Positions 1 to 10,226 of a stretch of 64,000 nucleotides of DNA are shown piece by piece. This DNA is from an uncultured Pelagibacteraceae bacterium. Its GTDB lineage: Bacteria; Pseudomonadota; Alphaproteobacteria; Pelagibacterales; Pelagibacteraceae. Both the position numbers and the translations under genes were made by a program. Below the pieces are notes generated by a model. The model ran no database searches. It was not told the DNA's origin and was given only the letters and a program-made list of their open reading frames with translations. The stretch covers positions 1 to 64,000 of the forward strand of contig CABYYE010000002.1 of the NCBI GenBank assembly GCA_902523095.1, read 5' to 3'. Numbering within the stretch: position 1 is the first letter of the stretch; each line of letters starts with the position of its first letter.

Positions 1-317
1 TTAATCGTTATAGATCAAATGAAGATTTTATTCAAAAATATATATTTCCTGGAGGTTTTCTACCTTCACTTAATCAAATTAAGGAAATCACTCAAAAAAA
101 TTTTATGCGAATAGAAGAAGTTAATTCTTACTCAATGGACTACGCCAAAACACTTTTAATTTGGAAAAAAAGTTTTTTAAAAACATGGGACAATATTTCA
201 CCTCTAGGATTTGATGATTATTTTAAAAGAATGTGGGAATTTTACTTATCATATTGCGAAGCAGGTTTTAGAGCTAGAAATATAGACTTGATTCAATTTT
301 CTTTGTCTAATAAGTAA
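1..317 (+). CDS. cfa: Cyclopropane-fatty-acyl-phospholipid synthase, C-terminal part (truncated by window start)
   Basis: Frame is open from base 3 (NRYRSNEDFIQKYIFPGGFLPSLNQI...YCEAGFRARNIDLIQFSL); CFA synthase C-terminal motif. ORF-track start at 105 is internal. Confidence 0.88.
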   Translation, partial: NRYRSNEDFIQKYIFPGGFLPSLNQIKEITQKNFMRIEEVNSYSMDYAKTLLIWKKSFLKTWDNISPLGFDDYFKRMWEFYLSYCEAGFRARNIDLIQFSLSNK

Positions 318-322
318 TTTTA

Positions 323-847
323 ATGTTTAGATTAATTATTTTTTTTTTGTTAACTTTTTTGATTGGATGTTCTAGCAATATGAAACCAACAGATTTTAAA
401 GATCAACAACCAAGATTGATTATAGAGGAGTACTTATCAGGAAAAGTTAAAGCATGGGGTATTTTGCAAAATAGATCAGGTGAAGTAACAAGACAATTTA
501 ATGCGGAGTTAAACGGTAATTGGGATGGATCTAAATTAATCTTAGATGAGTTATTCAATTGGAATGATGGTGAAAAACAGACTAGACAATGGGTTATTAA
601 AAAAATTGATAATCATAATTACGAAGGAACAGCGGGAGATGTTGTGGGAACAGCCAAAGGCTATTCATATGGTCCAGCGTTTAAATTCGAGTATGTGCTC
701 CTAGTTCCTGTGAAAGGAAAAAATATCAAGATTACTTTTGATGATTGGATTTTTATGCAGGATGAGCGTGTGGCAATTAATAGAGCAACAATGACAAAAT
801 TTGGTATTAAAGTGGCCGAACTGACAGTAATGTTTGTGAAAGATTAA
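323..847 (+). CDS. DUF3833-type lipoprotein
   Basis: Lipobox-like LTFLIGCSS; pattern and position next to cfa fit DUF3833. Confidence 0.75.
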   Translation: MFRLIIFFLLTFLIGCSSNMKPTDFKDQQPRLIIEEYLSGKVKAWGILQNRSGEVTRQFNAELNGNWDGSKLILDELFNWNDGEKQTRQWVIKKIDNHNYEGTAGDVVGTAKGYSYGPAFKFEYVLLVPVKGKNIKITFDDWIFMQDERVAINRATMTKFGIKVAELTVMFVKD

Positions 848-848
848 T

Positions 849-1433
849 ATGTTTGAACTACCTAAACTTGACTATTCTAAATCAGCTCTTACACCTTTGA
901 TGTCTGAGCAAACCTTAGATTTGCATCATGGCAAGCATCACCAAACTTATATAACAAATTTAAATAAATTTATAAAAGAATCTGATTATGAAAAATTATC
1001 TTTGGAAGAAATAATTAAAAAATCTTCATCGGAGTCTAAGGCTGGAATATTTAATAATGCTAGTCAACACTGGAATCATAATCTATTTTGGAAATGTATG
1101 AAACCTGGTGGAGGAGGTAAAATTCCATCCAAACTAGAGGAAAAAATTAAAAAAGATTTTGGTAGCATTGAAAAACTTAGAGAAGAATTTATTTCAGCTG
1201 GAGTTACTCAATTTGGCTCAGGATGGTGTTGGTTATCCGTTAAGGATAACAAGTTAGTTGTTACAAAAAGTCCCAACGCAGAAAACCCGTTAATTCATAA
1301 CATGAAACCACTTTTAGGATGTGATGTTTGGGAGCACTCATATTATTTGGATTATAAAAATAAAAGACCAGTATATTTAGAAAACTTTTTTGACAAATTA
1401 ATTAATTGGGAATTTGTAGAATCAAATCTTTAG
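849..1433 (+). CDS. sodB: Superoxide dismutase (Fe/Mn)
   Basis: LHHGKHHQTYITNLN, NHNLFW, DVWEHSYYLDYKNKRPVYL motifs. Confidence 0.95.
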   Translation: MFELPKLDYSKSALTPLMSEQTLDLHHGKHHQTYITNLNKFIKESDYEKLSLEEIIKKSSSESKAGIFNNASQHWNHNLFWKCMKPGGGGKIPSKLEEKIKKDFGSIEKLREEFISAGVTQFGSGWCWLSVKDNKLVVTKSPNAENPLIHNMKPLLGCDVWEHSYYLDYKNKRPVYLENFFDKLINWEFVESNL

Positions 1434-1442
1434 TTCACAATT

Positions 1443-1590
1443 TCAACGTTTTACAAATTTATCTACTAAAAATAAGTAAATTTTATAAGGTAAAATTCTC
1501 AAAAATTTTAGAATTAAAGTTAATCCCTTTGGAAAATGGATTTCAAATGCCTGTTTATTAACTATCCCCGTATAAATTTTTTCAGCGCTT
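1443..1590 (-). pseudogene. C-terminal remnant of a short-chain dehydrogenase (SDR)
   Basis: EKIYTGIVNKQAFEIHFPKGLTLILKFLRILPYKIYLFLVDKFVKR resembles an SDR C-terminal tail; the upstream part of the ORF is merely antisense to MATE sequence. Confidence 0.6.
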
Positions 1591-2391
1591 AATATTATTT
1601 TTAGTTCTTTATTAGTATTAACTTTTAATTTAGATATTTTAGGTGTTGCTTTTGGCACTTTAATTGCGAGTTATGTTTCAGGTATACTTTTTACTTTTTA
1701 TACATATTTTTATATTAAAAAAAAATTTCAAATTACTCCAACTTTAAATAAATTAGTTGTACCCTCTAAATTATTAAAGTTATTAATTATTAATTTTGAT
1801 ATTTTCATTAGAACTTTAGTCCTAACCTTTTCTTTTTTATGGTTCACTTATATAGGTGCTAAATTTGGAGAAGACTTCCTAGCAGTTAATGCCGTCCTAA
1901 TGCAATTTATAATACTTGCCTCTTTCTTTTTAGACTCTTATGCTTTTTCTACAGAAGGCATTATTGGATATACAGTTGGTAAAAAAAATAAAAATTTTTT
2001 TATTATGACTGTAAAAAATTCGATTCAGCTAAGTTTTTATACTAGTTTAATCATCTCTATTATTTTTCTTTGTTTTTTTAAACAGGTAATTAACGTAATC
2101 ACAGATATAGAAATGCTGAGATTTATTTCGTACAAATATTTCATTTGGATTATAATTATCCCACCAGTTGCTTCTTTTTGTTATCAATTAGATGGAATAT
2201 TTATAGGAGCTTCTCAAACTACTGATATGAGAAATGCAATGATAATATCTGTTGCTTCTTTTATCATTTTGTCTATATATCTATCAAAATTTTACGGTAA
2301 CCATGGTCTTTGGTTATCTCTACTACTTTTTATGATATTAAGATCACTAACACTTAAATTATTTTTCGAAAAAATTTTAAAAAAATTTTAA
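1576..2391 (+). pseudogene. MATE-family efflux protein, 5'-truncated remnant
   Basis: Frame open from after the TAA at 1573-1575 to 2391 (IFSALNIIFSSLLVLTFNLDILGVAFGTLIASYVSGILF...); no ATG until 1900; N-terminal half missing. Confidence 0.75.
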
Positions 2392-3258
2392 ATGCAAATT
2401 ATCTATAAAATACCAGGTTACATACTTTTATTATTTGGAGGATTCTGTTTAAGTTGGGGAGGTTTTATAGTTAGGTCTTTTGAGACTTCAAATGCTTGGG
2501 AAATTTTATTATTGCGATCCTTCTTTTTTTTTTTAGGAATATCAACTTTTTTAATTTTAATTTATAAAAAAGATACACTTAAAACTATAAGAAACTCTGG
2601 ACTTGCAGCATTATCAGGAGGATTTGTAATGTCTTTTAGTTTCATTTCTTTTGTATTCGCTATGATGAATACCTCGGTTGCTAACGTTGTATTTATAATA
2701 AGCACTCAGACTATGTTCTTAGCAATACTTGGTTATTTTTATCTAAAAGAAAAAGTCTCTCTCATAGGCTTATTATCAATAATTTTAGCTATGACTGGAA
2801 TAACTGTAATGATAGGAGACTCATTAACTTCTGGAACACTATTTGGTAATTTGATTGCTCTTGTTATCCCAATTAGTTTTTCTATTTTAGTAATGATCGT
2901 TAGAAAAAATTCTAATTTAGATCTAGTACCAGCGATTTGGTATGCATCAATCTTTAGTTTTTTCTATGCTTTTGTAATGGTTGAGAATTTTATTTTTAGT
3001 AGTAATGATATTTTAATGGGTTTTTTGTTAGGTGTCCCCCAACTCAGTTTTGGATTTATTTGTATAACTATTGGATCTAGGACTACTCGTTCAGTAACAG
3101 TTGGTTTGTTAATGTTGACTGAGACAATATTTGCACCTTTTTGGGTGTGGTTATTCTTAAATGAAATTCCACCTTTAAGTGTGTTTATAGGAGGAACAAT
3201 AATCATTTTTGCGATAATTGTAAAAAACTTGGATAGAAACAAGTCTTTTAAAACTTAA
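2392..3258 (+). CDS. EamA/DMT-family transporter
   Basis: 10-TM DMT pattern, duplicated EamA domains. Confidence 0.88.
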   Translation: MQIIYKIPGYILLLFGGFCLSWGGFIVRSFETSNAWEILLLRSFFFFLGISTFLILIYKKDTLKTIRNSGLAALSGGFVMSFSFISFVFAMMNTSVANVVFIISTQTMFLAILGYFYLKEKVSLIGLLSIILAMTGITVMIGDSLTSGTLFGNLIALVIPISFSILVMIVRKNSNLDLVPAIWYASIFSFFYAFVMVENFIFSSNDILMGFLLGVPQLSFGFICITIGSRTTRSVTVGLLMLTETIFAPFWVWLFLNEIPPLSVFIGGTIIIFAIIVKNLDRNKSFKT

Positions 3259-3296
3259 TTATATTTGACATTTTCAGCTTTTTATTAGAGAGTCCG

Positions 3297-3455
3297 AATG
3301 TAACGGGAGAGTCTGATTTAATTCAGCGCCGAAGGAGCAACTACCCAGGAAACTCTCAGGCAAAAGGACCGTTACTTTAATAACTCTGGAAAGAAGGCTA
3401 AAGCCTCACCGAAGGATTAAATCTCTCAGGTACCTAGACAGATCGGGTTTTAGAA
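3297..3455 (+). promoter_or_regulatory. Glycine riboswitch, tandem aptamers
   Basis: Two glycine-aptamer cores: gggagagtc...gcgccgaaggagcaa...aactctcaggcaaaaggaccgtta and aactctggaaag...cctcaccgaagga...tctctcaggtacctagacagatcggg, immediately before gcvT. Confidence 0.93.
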
Positions 3456-3463
3456 GAGTTATT

Positions 3464-4558
3464 ATGCAAGCACAAAAAACAGCTTTATATAATATTCATA
3501 AAAAACTAGGGGCAAAATTTGTTCCTTTCGCTGGTTATGAAATGCCAATCCAGTACAAGGATGGGATAGTAAAAGAACATATCTCTACTCGAACGCATGC
3601 TGGATTTTTTGATGTTTCTCACATGGGACAATTTTTTTTAGAAGGTGATGAAACATTAATAGAGGCTCTAGAAAAAATTATTCCCGCAGACTTAAAATCT
3701 TTAAAGATTAACCACTCAAAATACTCTTTTCTACTTAATAGTAATGGAGGAATAATTGATGATTTGATTGTGACAAAAACAGACGGGGGGTTTTGTATAA
3801 TTTTAAATGCTGCATGTAAAGAAAATGATATTAAGGAAATTTCTCAATTTTTAGGAGAAAATCATAAGTATCATTTAAATAATAATTTATCTTTAATAGC
3901 TTTACAAGGGCCTAGGTCAGTCGAAATTTTGGAGAAACTTATACCTAATGTTTCTAACTTAAAGTTTATGACAGGTAACAAATTTAGTTATGATGATGAA
4001 AATATATACATTACAAGATCAGGTTATACAGGAGAAGATGGTTTTGAAATTTCTATATCAAACAAAAAAGTAGAAAAACTGATCAATTTTTTAATTTCAA
4101 ATGGGGTCAAACCAATAGGTTTAGGAGCTAGAGACACATTAAGATTAGAGGCAGGTCTTTGTTTGTATGGGCAAGATTTAAATGAAAAGATAAATCCCGT
4201 AGAAGCAAACTTAAAATGGGCTATCGCAAAGAAAAGAAAAGATGTTGGAGGCTTTAATGGATGGGATAAGATTAAAAGATTATTAACAAACGGAAGTGAA
4301 AAAATTAGAGTTGGTATTAAGCCCGAAGGTAAAGTTATAGCAAGGGAAAACACAAAAATTTTTTCAACCGATGATAAAGAGATAGGGTTAATTACAAGTG
4401 GAACTTTTGGCCCGAGTGTTAATGCACCAGTTGCAATGGGATATATTCAATCAAAATTTGCTGGGATTGGAACGCCAATAAAATTAGAGGTAAGGGGGAA
4501 GAAGTATGGAGGTAAAGTATCTGAGCTTCCATTTTACAAGAAAAACTATGCGAAATGA
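3464..4558 (+). CDS. gcvT: Glycine cleavage system aminomethyltransferase T
   Basis: Full-length GcvT motifs; riboswitch upstream; gcvH-gcvP downstream. Confidence 0.97.
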   Translation: MQAQKTALYNIHKKLGAKFVPFAGYEMPIQYKDGIVKEHISTRTHAGFFDVSHMGQFFLEGDETLIEALEKIIPADLKSLKINHSKYSFLLNSNGGIIDDLIVTKTDGGFCIILNAACKENDIKEISQFLGENHKYHLNNNLSLIALQGPRSVEILEKLIPNVSNLKFMTGNKFSYDDENIYITRSGYTGEDGFEISISNKKVEKLINFLISNGVKPIGLGARDTLRLEAGLCLYGQDLNEKINPVEANLKWAIAKKRKDVGGFNGWDKIKRLLTNGSEKIRVGIKPEGKVIARENTKIFSTDDKEIGLITSGTFGPSVNAPVAMGYIQSKFAGIGTPIKLEVRGKKYGGKVSELPFYKKNYAK

Positions 4559-4570
4559 AAAGAGGTAAAA

Positions 4571-4951
4571 ATGAGTGAAAAAAAATTTTCAAAAAAACAC
4601 GAGTGGGTTTCGCTGGAAGGCGAAATAGCTACAGTTGGTATTACCCAACATGCTACTGAGTTGCTTGGAGACATAGTTTTTGTAGAAGTGCCTGACATAG
4701 GTAAGTCTATAGAAAAAGAAGGTCAAGCCGCTGTCGTTGAGTCAACAAAAGCTGCTAGCGATGTTTATTCTCCGATTTCAGGAGAAATTACCGAAGGTAA
4801 TAAAACTATAGTAGAAGATCCGAGTAGCGTTAACACAGATCCAGAAGGAGCGAGTTGGTTTTTTAAATTAAAAATTAATGACAAAGGAGAGTTTGACTCT
4901 TTAATGTCAAAAGAAGAATACGATAAATTTTGTAAGGAGAATCCAAATTAA
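4571..4951 (+). CDS. gcvH: Glycine cleavage system H protein
   Basis: [19 protein letters not shown] lipoyl motif. Confidence 0.97.
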   Translation: MSEKKFSKKHEWVSLEGEIATVGITQHATELLGDIVFVEVPDIGKSIEKEGQAAVVESTKAASDVYSPISGEITEGNKTIVEDPSSVNTDPEGASWFFKLKINDKGEFDSLMSKEEYDKFCKENPN

Positions 4952-7819
4952 ATGATTGACGATAATTCAAAAGAATTCATAAAAAGACACATAGGACCAT
5001 CAAATGAAGATCAATCAAAAATGTTGGAGTATGTAGGATATAATTCACTTAATGATTTGATGGTAAATACTGTACCAGAAAAGATTTTATTAAAAAATGA
5101 TCTTAAAATAGATGAGCCATTATCCGAAAATGATGCTTTGCGTAAATTGAAATCAATTTCTAAAAAAAACAAGATATTTAGAAATTTTATAGGAATGGGT
5201 TATTATAACTCTTTAACTCCGAGTGTTATTTTAAGAAATATTTTGGAAAACCCTGGCTGGTATACCTCTTATACTCCATATCAAGCTGAAGTAGCTCAAG
5301 GTAGATTAGAAATGCTTTTGAATTTTCAACAATTGATTATTGATTTAACAGGAATGGATATCGCAAATGCCTCATTGTTAGATGAAGCTACTGCAGCTGC
5401 AGAAGCTGTAGGCTTATGTCATAGATTAAATAATCAAAAAACTAAAAAAATATTTGTTTCAAAACATTGTAATCCTCAAACAATTTCATTGATAAAAACA
5501 CGAACTGAGCCATTGGGGTTAGAATTAATTATAGGAGATGAAAAAACTGAGTTGGAAAAAATAAATGACAGTATTATTTGTGGGGTTCTATCTTATCCGC
5601 GTACTTTAGGAGAAATTGTAGATCCAAGTGAATGCATAAGTAAAATACATAAAAAAAATGGAAAAGCAATTTTAATTAGTGATCTATTAGCTTTAGCTAA
5701 ACTAAAAACTCCAGCAGAGTTAGGAGCAGATATAGCAGTTGGAAGTGCTCAAAGATTTGGAATACCGATGGGATATGGCGGTCCTCATGCAGCTTTTTTT
5801 GCAACAAAAGAGAAATATAAACGATCAATGCCTGGAAGAATTATTGGAGTTTCAGTTGATCGATATGGAAAAAAAGCTTACAGATTATCTCTTCAAACCA
5901 GAGAGCAACACATAAGAAGAGATAAAGCCACAAGTAACATTTGTACATCTCAAGCTTTGCTAGCAATTATTTCTGCAGCATACGCAATCTACCATGGTCC
6001 AAAGGGAATTTTAAAAATAGCTACCAGAACCTCTAAGTTAGCAAAATTATTTGCTGACGAAATAAAAAAAGGAGGATTTGAAATATTGTCAGACAATTTT
6101 TTTGATACTGTAACAATTAAAACAAATGAAAAAACTAACGATATTTATGAGGCTGCATTAAAAGAAAAAATAAACCTACGAAAAGTTGATAACGAACAAA
6201 TATCAGTAGCCTTTGATGAAGCTAAAAAACTAAAAGATATTAATACTTTATTGAAAATATTCGGTGTAACAAAAATCGTAGAGCAAGATGCAATAATAGA
6301 ATTAGATAACCTTCCTAATAGCCTACTTAGAACTTCAAAATTTCTGACTCACCCAGTTTTTAACAAATATCACTCGGAAACAGAAATGCTTAGATATCTA
6401 AAAAAACTCGAAGATTATGATATTGCTCTTAACAGATCTATGATTGCTCTGGGGTCTTGTACAATGAAACTTAATGCGGCAGCAGAATTAATGCCAATTA
6501 CTTGGAAAGAATTTTCTCTTCCTCATCCATTTGTTCCTACAAATCAAATGGAGGGTTATAAGATACTCTTTAACGATTTGATAAATGATTTGAAAGAAAT
6601 TACAGGATTTGATGCAGTATCTCTTCAACCAAACTCTGGAGCTCAAGGTGAGTATGCTGGATTAATGACAATTAGAAAATTTCATAAAAAAAATAATCAA
6701 TCTAATAGAAATGTGTGTTTAATTCCAAGTTCAGCTCATGGAACTAATCCAGCTAGTGCACAAATGAGCGGCATGAAGGTTGTGGTAGTTAATTGCGATG
6801 AAGATGGAAACGTAGATATTGATGATTTAAAAAATAAGGTAGAGAAATATTCAAAAGATCTCGCCGCTTTAATGGTCACTTATCCCTCAACTCATGGAGT
6901 TTTTGAAGAAAAAATAATTGAAATTTGTGAAATTGTTCATAAATCAGGCGGCCAAGTTTACATGGATGGAGCTAATTTAAATGCGCTAGTTGGTATTGCA
7001 AAACCAGGAAAATTTGGACCTGATGTTTGTCACATTAATTTACATAAAACGTTTTGTATCCCACATGGTGGTGGTGGTCCGGGCATGGGTCCAATTGCTT
7101 GCGCTAAACATTTAGCAGATTTTTTACCTGCTCATGAAATAATAAAAGAGTCTGGTCCAAAAAATGGAATGGGAGCTGTGTCTGCTGCACCTTGGGGTAG
7201 TTCAAGCATTCTTCCAATTTCTTGGATGTATATTAAAATGATGGGAGCTGAGGGATTAAAGAAGGCTTCACAGATTTCAATTTTAAACGCAAATTATATT
7301 TCAAAAAAACTGTCCCGAGATTACAAAGTTTTATATACAGGCAAAAATGGCAATGTAGCTCATGAATGCATAATTGATATAAGACCTATTAAAGCTAGCT
7401 CCGGAATTTCCGAAGAGGATATCGCAAAAAGGTTAATTGACTATGGTTATCACGCTCCTACTATGTCTTGGCCTGTCACGGGTACAATAATGATAGAGCC
7501 GACAGAAAGTGAAAATTTAGAGGAGATAGATAAGTTTTGTAATGCATTTATTCAAATTAAAAAAGAAATTAATTTAGTAGAGTCATCAAAATTTGATAAA
7601 ATAGATAATCCATTAAAAAACGCTCCTCATACTTATATTGAATTAGCTTCTAATGAATGGAAACACAAATATACACGAGAGGAGGCTGCTTTTCCTAATG
7701 AGTATGTGAAAAATAATAAATTCTGGGCACCGGTAGCTAGAGTAGATAACGTTTACGGAGATCGAAATCTCGTGTGTTCCTGTCCATCAATTGAAGAATA
7801 TAAAGAAGAAGCAGCATAA
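4952..7819 (+). CDS. gcvP: Glycine dehydrogenase (decarboxylating), single-chain
   Basis: 955 aa; RHIGPS N-terminus, GSCTMKLNA, NLHKTFCIPHGGGGPG PLP motif. Confidence 0.98.
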   Translation: MIDDNSKEFIKRHIGPSNEDQSKMLEYVGYNSLNDLMVNTVPEKILLKNDLKIDEPLSENDALRKLKSISKKNKIFRNFIGMGYYNSLTPSVILRNILENPGWYTSYTPYQAEVAQGRLEMLLNFQQLIIDLTGMDIANASLLDEATAAAEAVGLCHRLNNQKTKKIFVSKHCNPQTISLIKTRTEPLGLELIIGDEKTELEKINDSIICGVLSYPRTLGEIVDPSECISKIHKKNGKAILISDLLALAKLKTPAELGADIAVGSAQRFGIPMGYGGPHAAFFATKEKYKRSMPGRIIGVSVDRYGKKAYRLSLQTREQHIRRDKATSNICTSQALLAIISAAYAIYHGPKGILKIATRTSKLAKLFADEIKKGGFEILSDNFFDTVTIKTNEKTNDIYEAALKEKINLRKVDNEQISVAFDEAKKLKDINTLLKIFGVTKIVEQDAIIELDNLPNSLLRTSKFLTHPVFNKYHSETEMLRYLKKLEDYDIALNRSMIALGSCTMKLNAAAELMPITWKEFSLPHPFVPTNQMEGYKILFNDLINDLKEITGFDAVSLQPNSGAQGEYAGLMTIRKFHKKNNQSNRNVCLIPSSAHGTNPASAQMSGMKVVVVNCDEDGNVDIDDLKNKVEKYSKDLAALMVTYPSTHGVFEEKIIEICEIVHKSGGQVYMDGANLNALVGIAKPGKFGPDVCHINLHKTFCIPHGGGGPGMGPIACAKHLADFLPAHEIIKESGPKNGMGAVSAAPWGSSSILPISWMYIKMMGAEGLKKASQISILNANYISKKLSRDYKVLYTGKNGNVAHECIIDIRPIKASSGISEEDIAKRLIDYGYHAPTMSWPVTGTIMIEPTESENLEEIDKFCNAFIQIKKEINLVESSKFDKIDNPLKNAPHTYIELASNEWKHKYTREEAAFPNEYVKNNKFWAPVARVDNVYGDRNLVCSCPSIEEYKEEAA

Positions 7820-7855
7820 AAAAAACCCTCTTTAATTAAAAAAAGGGTTTTTTTA
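7818..7855 (+). terminator. Rho-independent terminator after gcvP
   Basis: aaaaaaaaccctctttaattaaaaaaagggttttttt. Confidence 0.85.
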
Positions 7856-7871
7856 TAAAAAGTTTTTAAAT

Positions 7872-8540
7872 TTAAAAACCGTAGACTACTGATAATTTAA
7901 ATCCACTTGTATCTATATCACCATCAACTTTGTTACCGTTCGCGTTCTTGATAGAAACAGTATCAAAATCAATTGCTTCATAGGCAAATTTGTAATTTAA
8001 ACCGCTACCACTTCCGGATGAGAAACCAACACCATATGTAACTCCATCAACACTAGAGTTTCCATAAGCAGTCATTCCTGATTCGTCAGTATTAACGTCA
8101 ACTTCTGTATATCCAAGTTTGGCATAAAAATTTTGATAAACTGGAATTTCAGCATAAAGCGTAGTCAAATTTTCGATTTCCGCATTTGCTTTGAAAGTTG
8201 TTGAGGTTCCTTCACTATCTCCTGATGCAGGAGTTTCAACTCTTGATTGGAAGTTTTTACTTACATCTGCAGAACCTGGAGTGTAATCAACACCAATAGT
8301 TATTGGGTAAACATCCATTGTATATTCTGCGAATATAGCTCCAACAGGAACTAAATCGTGACTTACTGAACCTTTGTTAGTGTTAGCAGAACCACCAGCT
8401 ACTGTTCCAGCAGTTGTTGTCTCTGTAACGTCAGCGTCTATGTTTAAAATAGTACCAGCTATACCCACGCCAAAGCTTCCTGCATAAGCAGAAGTGCTTA
8501 AAAATGCGGCTGCGGCTAAAGCTAAAAATATTTTTTTCAT
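7872..8540 (-). CDS. Outer-membrane beta-barrel protein
   Basis: Start reassigned to MKKIFLALAAAAFLSTSAYAG (signal peptide); terminal aromatic ...FKLSVVYGF. Confidence 0.8.
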   Translation of the reverse strand: MKKIFLALAAAAFLSTSAYAGSFGVGIAGTILNIDADVTETTTAGTVAGGSANTNKGSVSHDLVPVGAIFAEYTMDVYPITIGVDYTPGSADVSKNFQSRVETPASGDSEGTSTTFKANAEIENLTTLYAEIPVYQNFYAKLGYTEVDVNTDESGMTAYGNSSVDGVTYGVGFSSGSGSGLNYKFAYEAIDFDTVSIKNANGNKVDGDIDTSGFKLSVVYGF

Positions 8541-8720
8541 AGTATATACTTTCTTAATAATTATCTCGTTAACGATACTGCTATCTAAAGGCATTTTATT
8601 GAAAAGTCTATCAATTTAAGGTTGAATGGAATGATATCTTCCAGTAAATCCTTGATTTATAGGGCTATTTTTGTTGCAAAAATGCAACATAGCATACTTT
8701 AATCAATCAAAAATTTTTGC

Positions 8721-10226
8721 TTAAAAAATGCCCTTCCTAGGATGTTTTTTGAGTTTGGATTCAAGAATCGCCTGAATATTCAATTTATTCAGTTCTCCAG
8801 GTTTTAAATTTTTCAAATTTTGTACTGCATTTAAAAACCTTTCCGACTCTTTTTTTGTTATTAGACCTACAGTTAAATCATTAAATTTTTTAATATAATC
8901 ATCTCTTTTAAATGGTCTAGCCCCTGCAGGATGCGCATCAGCCACATTTATTTCTTGAAAAATTTTTGACCCGTTTTTCATTGTTATTACTACTCTTCCC
9001 CCAAAACATTTTTTTTTAGGATTTTTGTCATGATATTTTTTAGTCCACTTCTTGTCTTCCTTAGTAGTTATTTTTTGCCAAAGTTTGATAGTACTTTTGC
9101 GTTTTGCTCTTTGAGGGGTATAAGACTTTATATGATGCCAATCACCATCCTCTAAAGCTACTGCAAATATATACATGATAGAATGATCCAATGTTTCGCG
9201 ACTAGCATTTGGATCCATTTTTTGAGGGTCATTAGCACCTGTGCCAATAACAAAATGTGTATGATGACTAGTTTCAATTAAAATTTTTTTAATATCAGAT
9301 AAATTACTAATCTTTTTATTTAAACTTCTAGCTAAGTCAATTAAAGCTTGGGACTGATATTCTGCAGAATGCTCTTTTGTGTAAGTTTCTAAAATTGTTT
9401 TTTTAGGTTCATTAATCTTAGGTAAGGGAACAACATATTTTTTTCCAGGCCCAGATAAAACGTAAGCGATAACGCTATCTTCTCCCTCGTAAATAGGACT
9501 TGGCGATCCTTCACCTCTCATACATCTATCTACTGCCTCAATCGCGAGTTTACCTGCATGTGCTGGAGCAAATGCTTTCCAGCTTGAAATCTCTCCTTTT
9601 CTGGATTGTCTTGTTGAAATTGTAATGTGTAAAGCTTGTTGAATAGATTGATAAATAACTTCGGTGTTAAGTTTTAATAAACTTCCAATTCCCGCTGCAA
9701 CGCTCGGACCCAAATGAGCTATATGATCTATCTTATGTTCATGCAAACAAATTCCTTTAACTAGATTAACTTGTACTTCGTATCCAGTAAGAATTCCTCT
9801 AATTAAATCCATGCCACTACAATTTTTTTGCTGAGCGACAGCTAAAATCGCTGGAATATTATCTCCAGGATGGCTATAATCTGCAGCTAGAAAAGTATCG
9901 TGATAATCTAATTCTCTAACAGCAGTTCCGTTTGCCCAAGCTGCCCATTCACAATCAACTTTTATTTTTGGGCTTAAACCAAAAATATTAGCACCTTTTT
10001 TCTTTACATGAGCTAAAGCCATTGCTCTTGCTGAAATAACGGGTTTTCTATTCAAAGATGCAATAGCGACTGAAGCATTATCAATTATTCTATTTATAAC
10101 CATTTGAACTGCATGTTCATTTAATTTAGCTTTATCAGACGCGATCTCAGCAATTTTCCAGGCGAGCTGGTCTTTTTTTTTTAAATTAGCTTTTGATGGG
10201 TGAACTTTAACAATTATATTTCTCAT
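8721..10226 (-). CDS. prpD: MmgE/PrpD family, 2-methylcitrate dehydratase
   Basis: [42 protein letters not shown]. Confidence 0.9.
   Translation of the reverse strand: MRNIIVKVHPSKANLKKKDQLAWKIAEIASDKAKLNEHAVQMVINRIIDNASVAIASLNRKPVISARAMALAHVKKKGANIFGLSPKIKVDCEWAAWANGTAVRELDYHDTFLAADYSHPGDNIPAILAVAQQKNCSGMDLIRGILTGYEVQVNLVKGICLHEHKIDHIAHLGPSVAAGIGSLLKLNTEVIYQSIQQALHITISTRQSRKGEISSWKAFAPAHAGKLAIEAVDRCMRGEGSPSPIYEGEDSVIAYVLSGPGKKYVVPLPKINEPKKTILETYTKEHSAEYQSQALIDLARSLNKKISNLSDIKKILIETSHHTHFVIGTGANDPQKMDPNASRETLDHSIMYIFAVALEDGDWHHIKSYTPQRAKRKSTIKLWQKITTKEDKKWTKKYHDKNPKKKCFGGRVVITMKNGSKIFQEINVADAHPAGARPFKRDDYIKKFNDLTVGLITKKESERFLNAVQNLKNLKPGELNKLNIQAILESKLKKHPRKGIF

Noticed and set aside
105-317. 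Stand-alone 70-aa protein
   Set aside because: Frame is open to the window edge and the preceding residues continue CFA synthase homology.
2964-3242. Minus-strand 92-aa ORF
   Set aside because: Antisense to the EamA transporter; no RBS or family resemblance. Same reasoning applies to other fully overlapping ORFs (4024-4353, 10679-10894, 11775-12029, 14205-14426, 16831-17199, 26264-26665, 35682-35933, 57763-58197).
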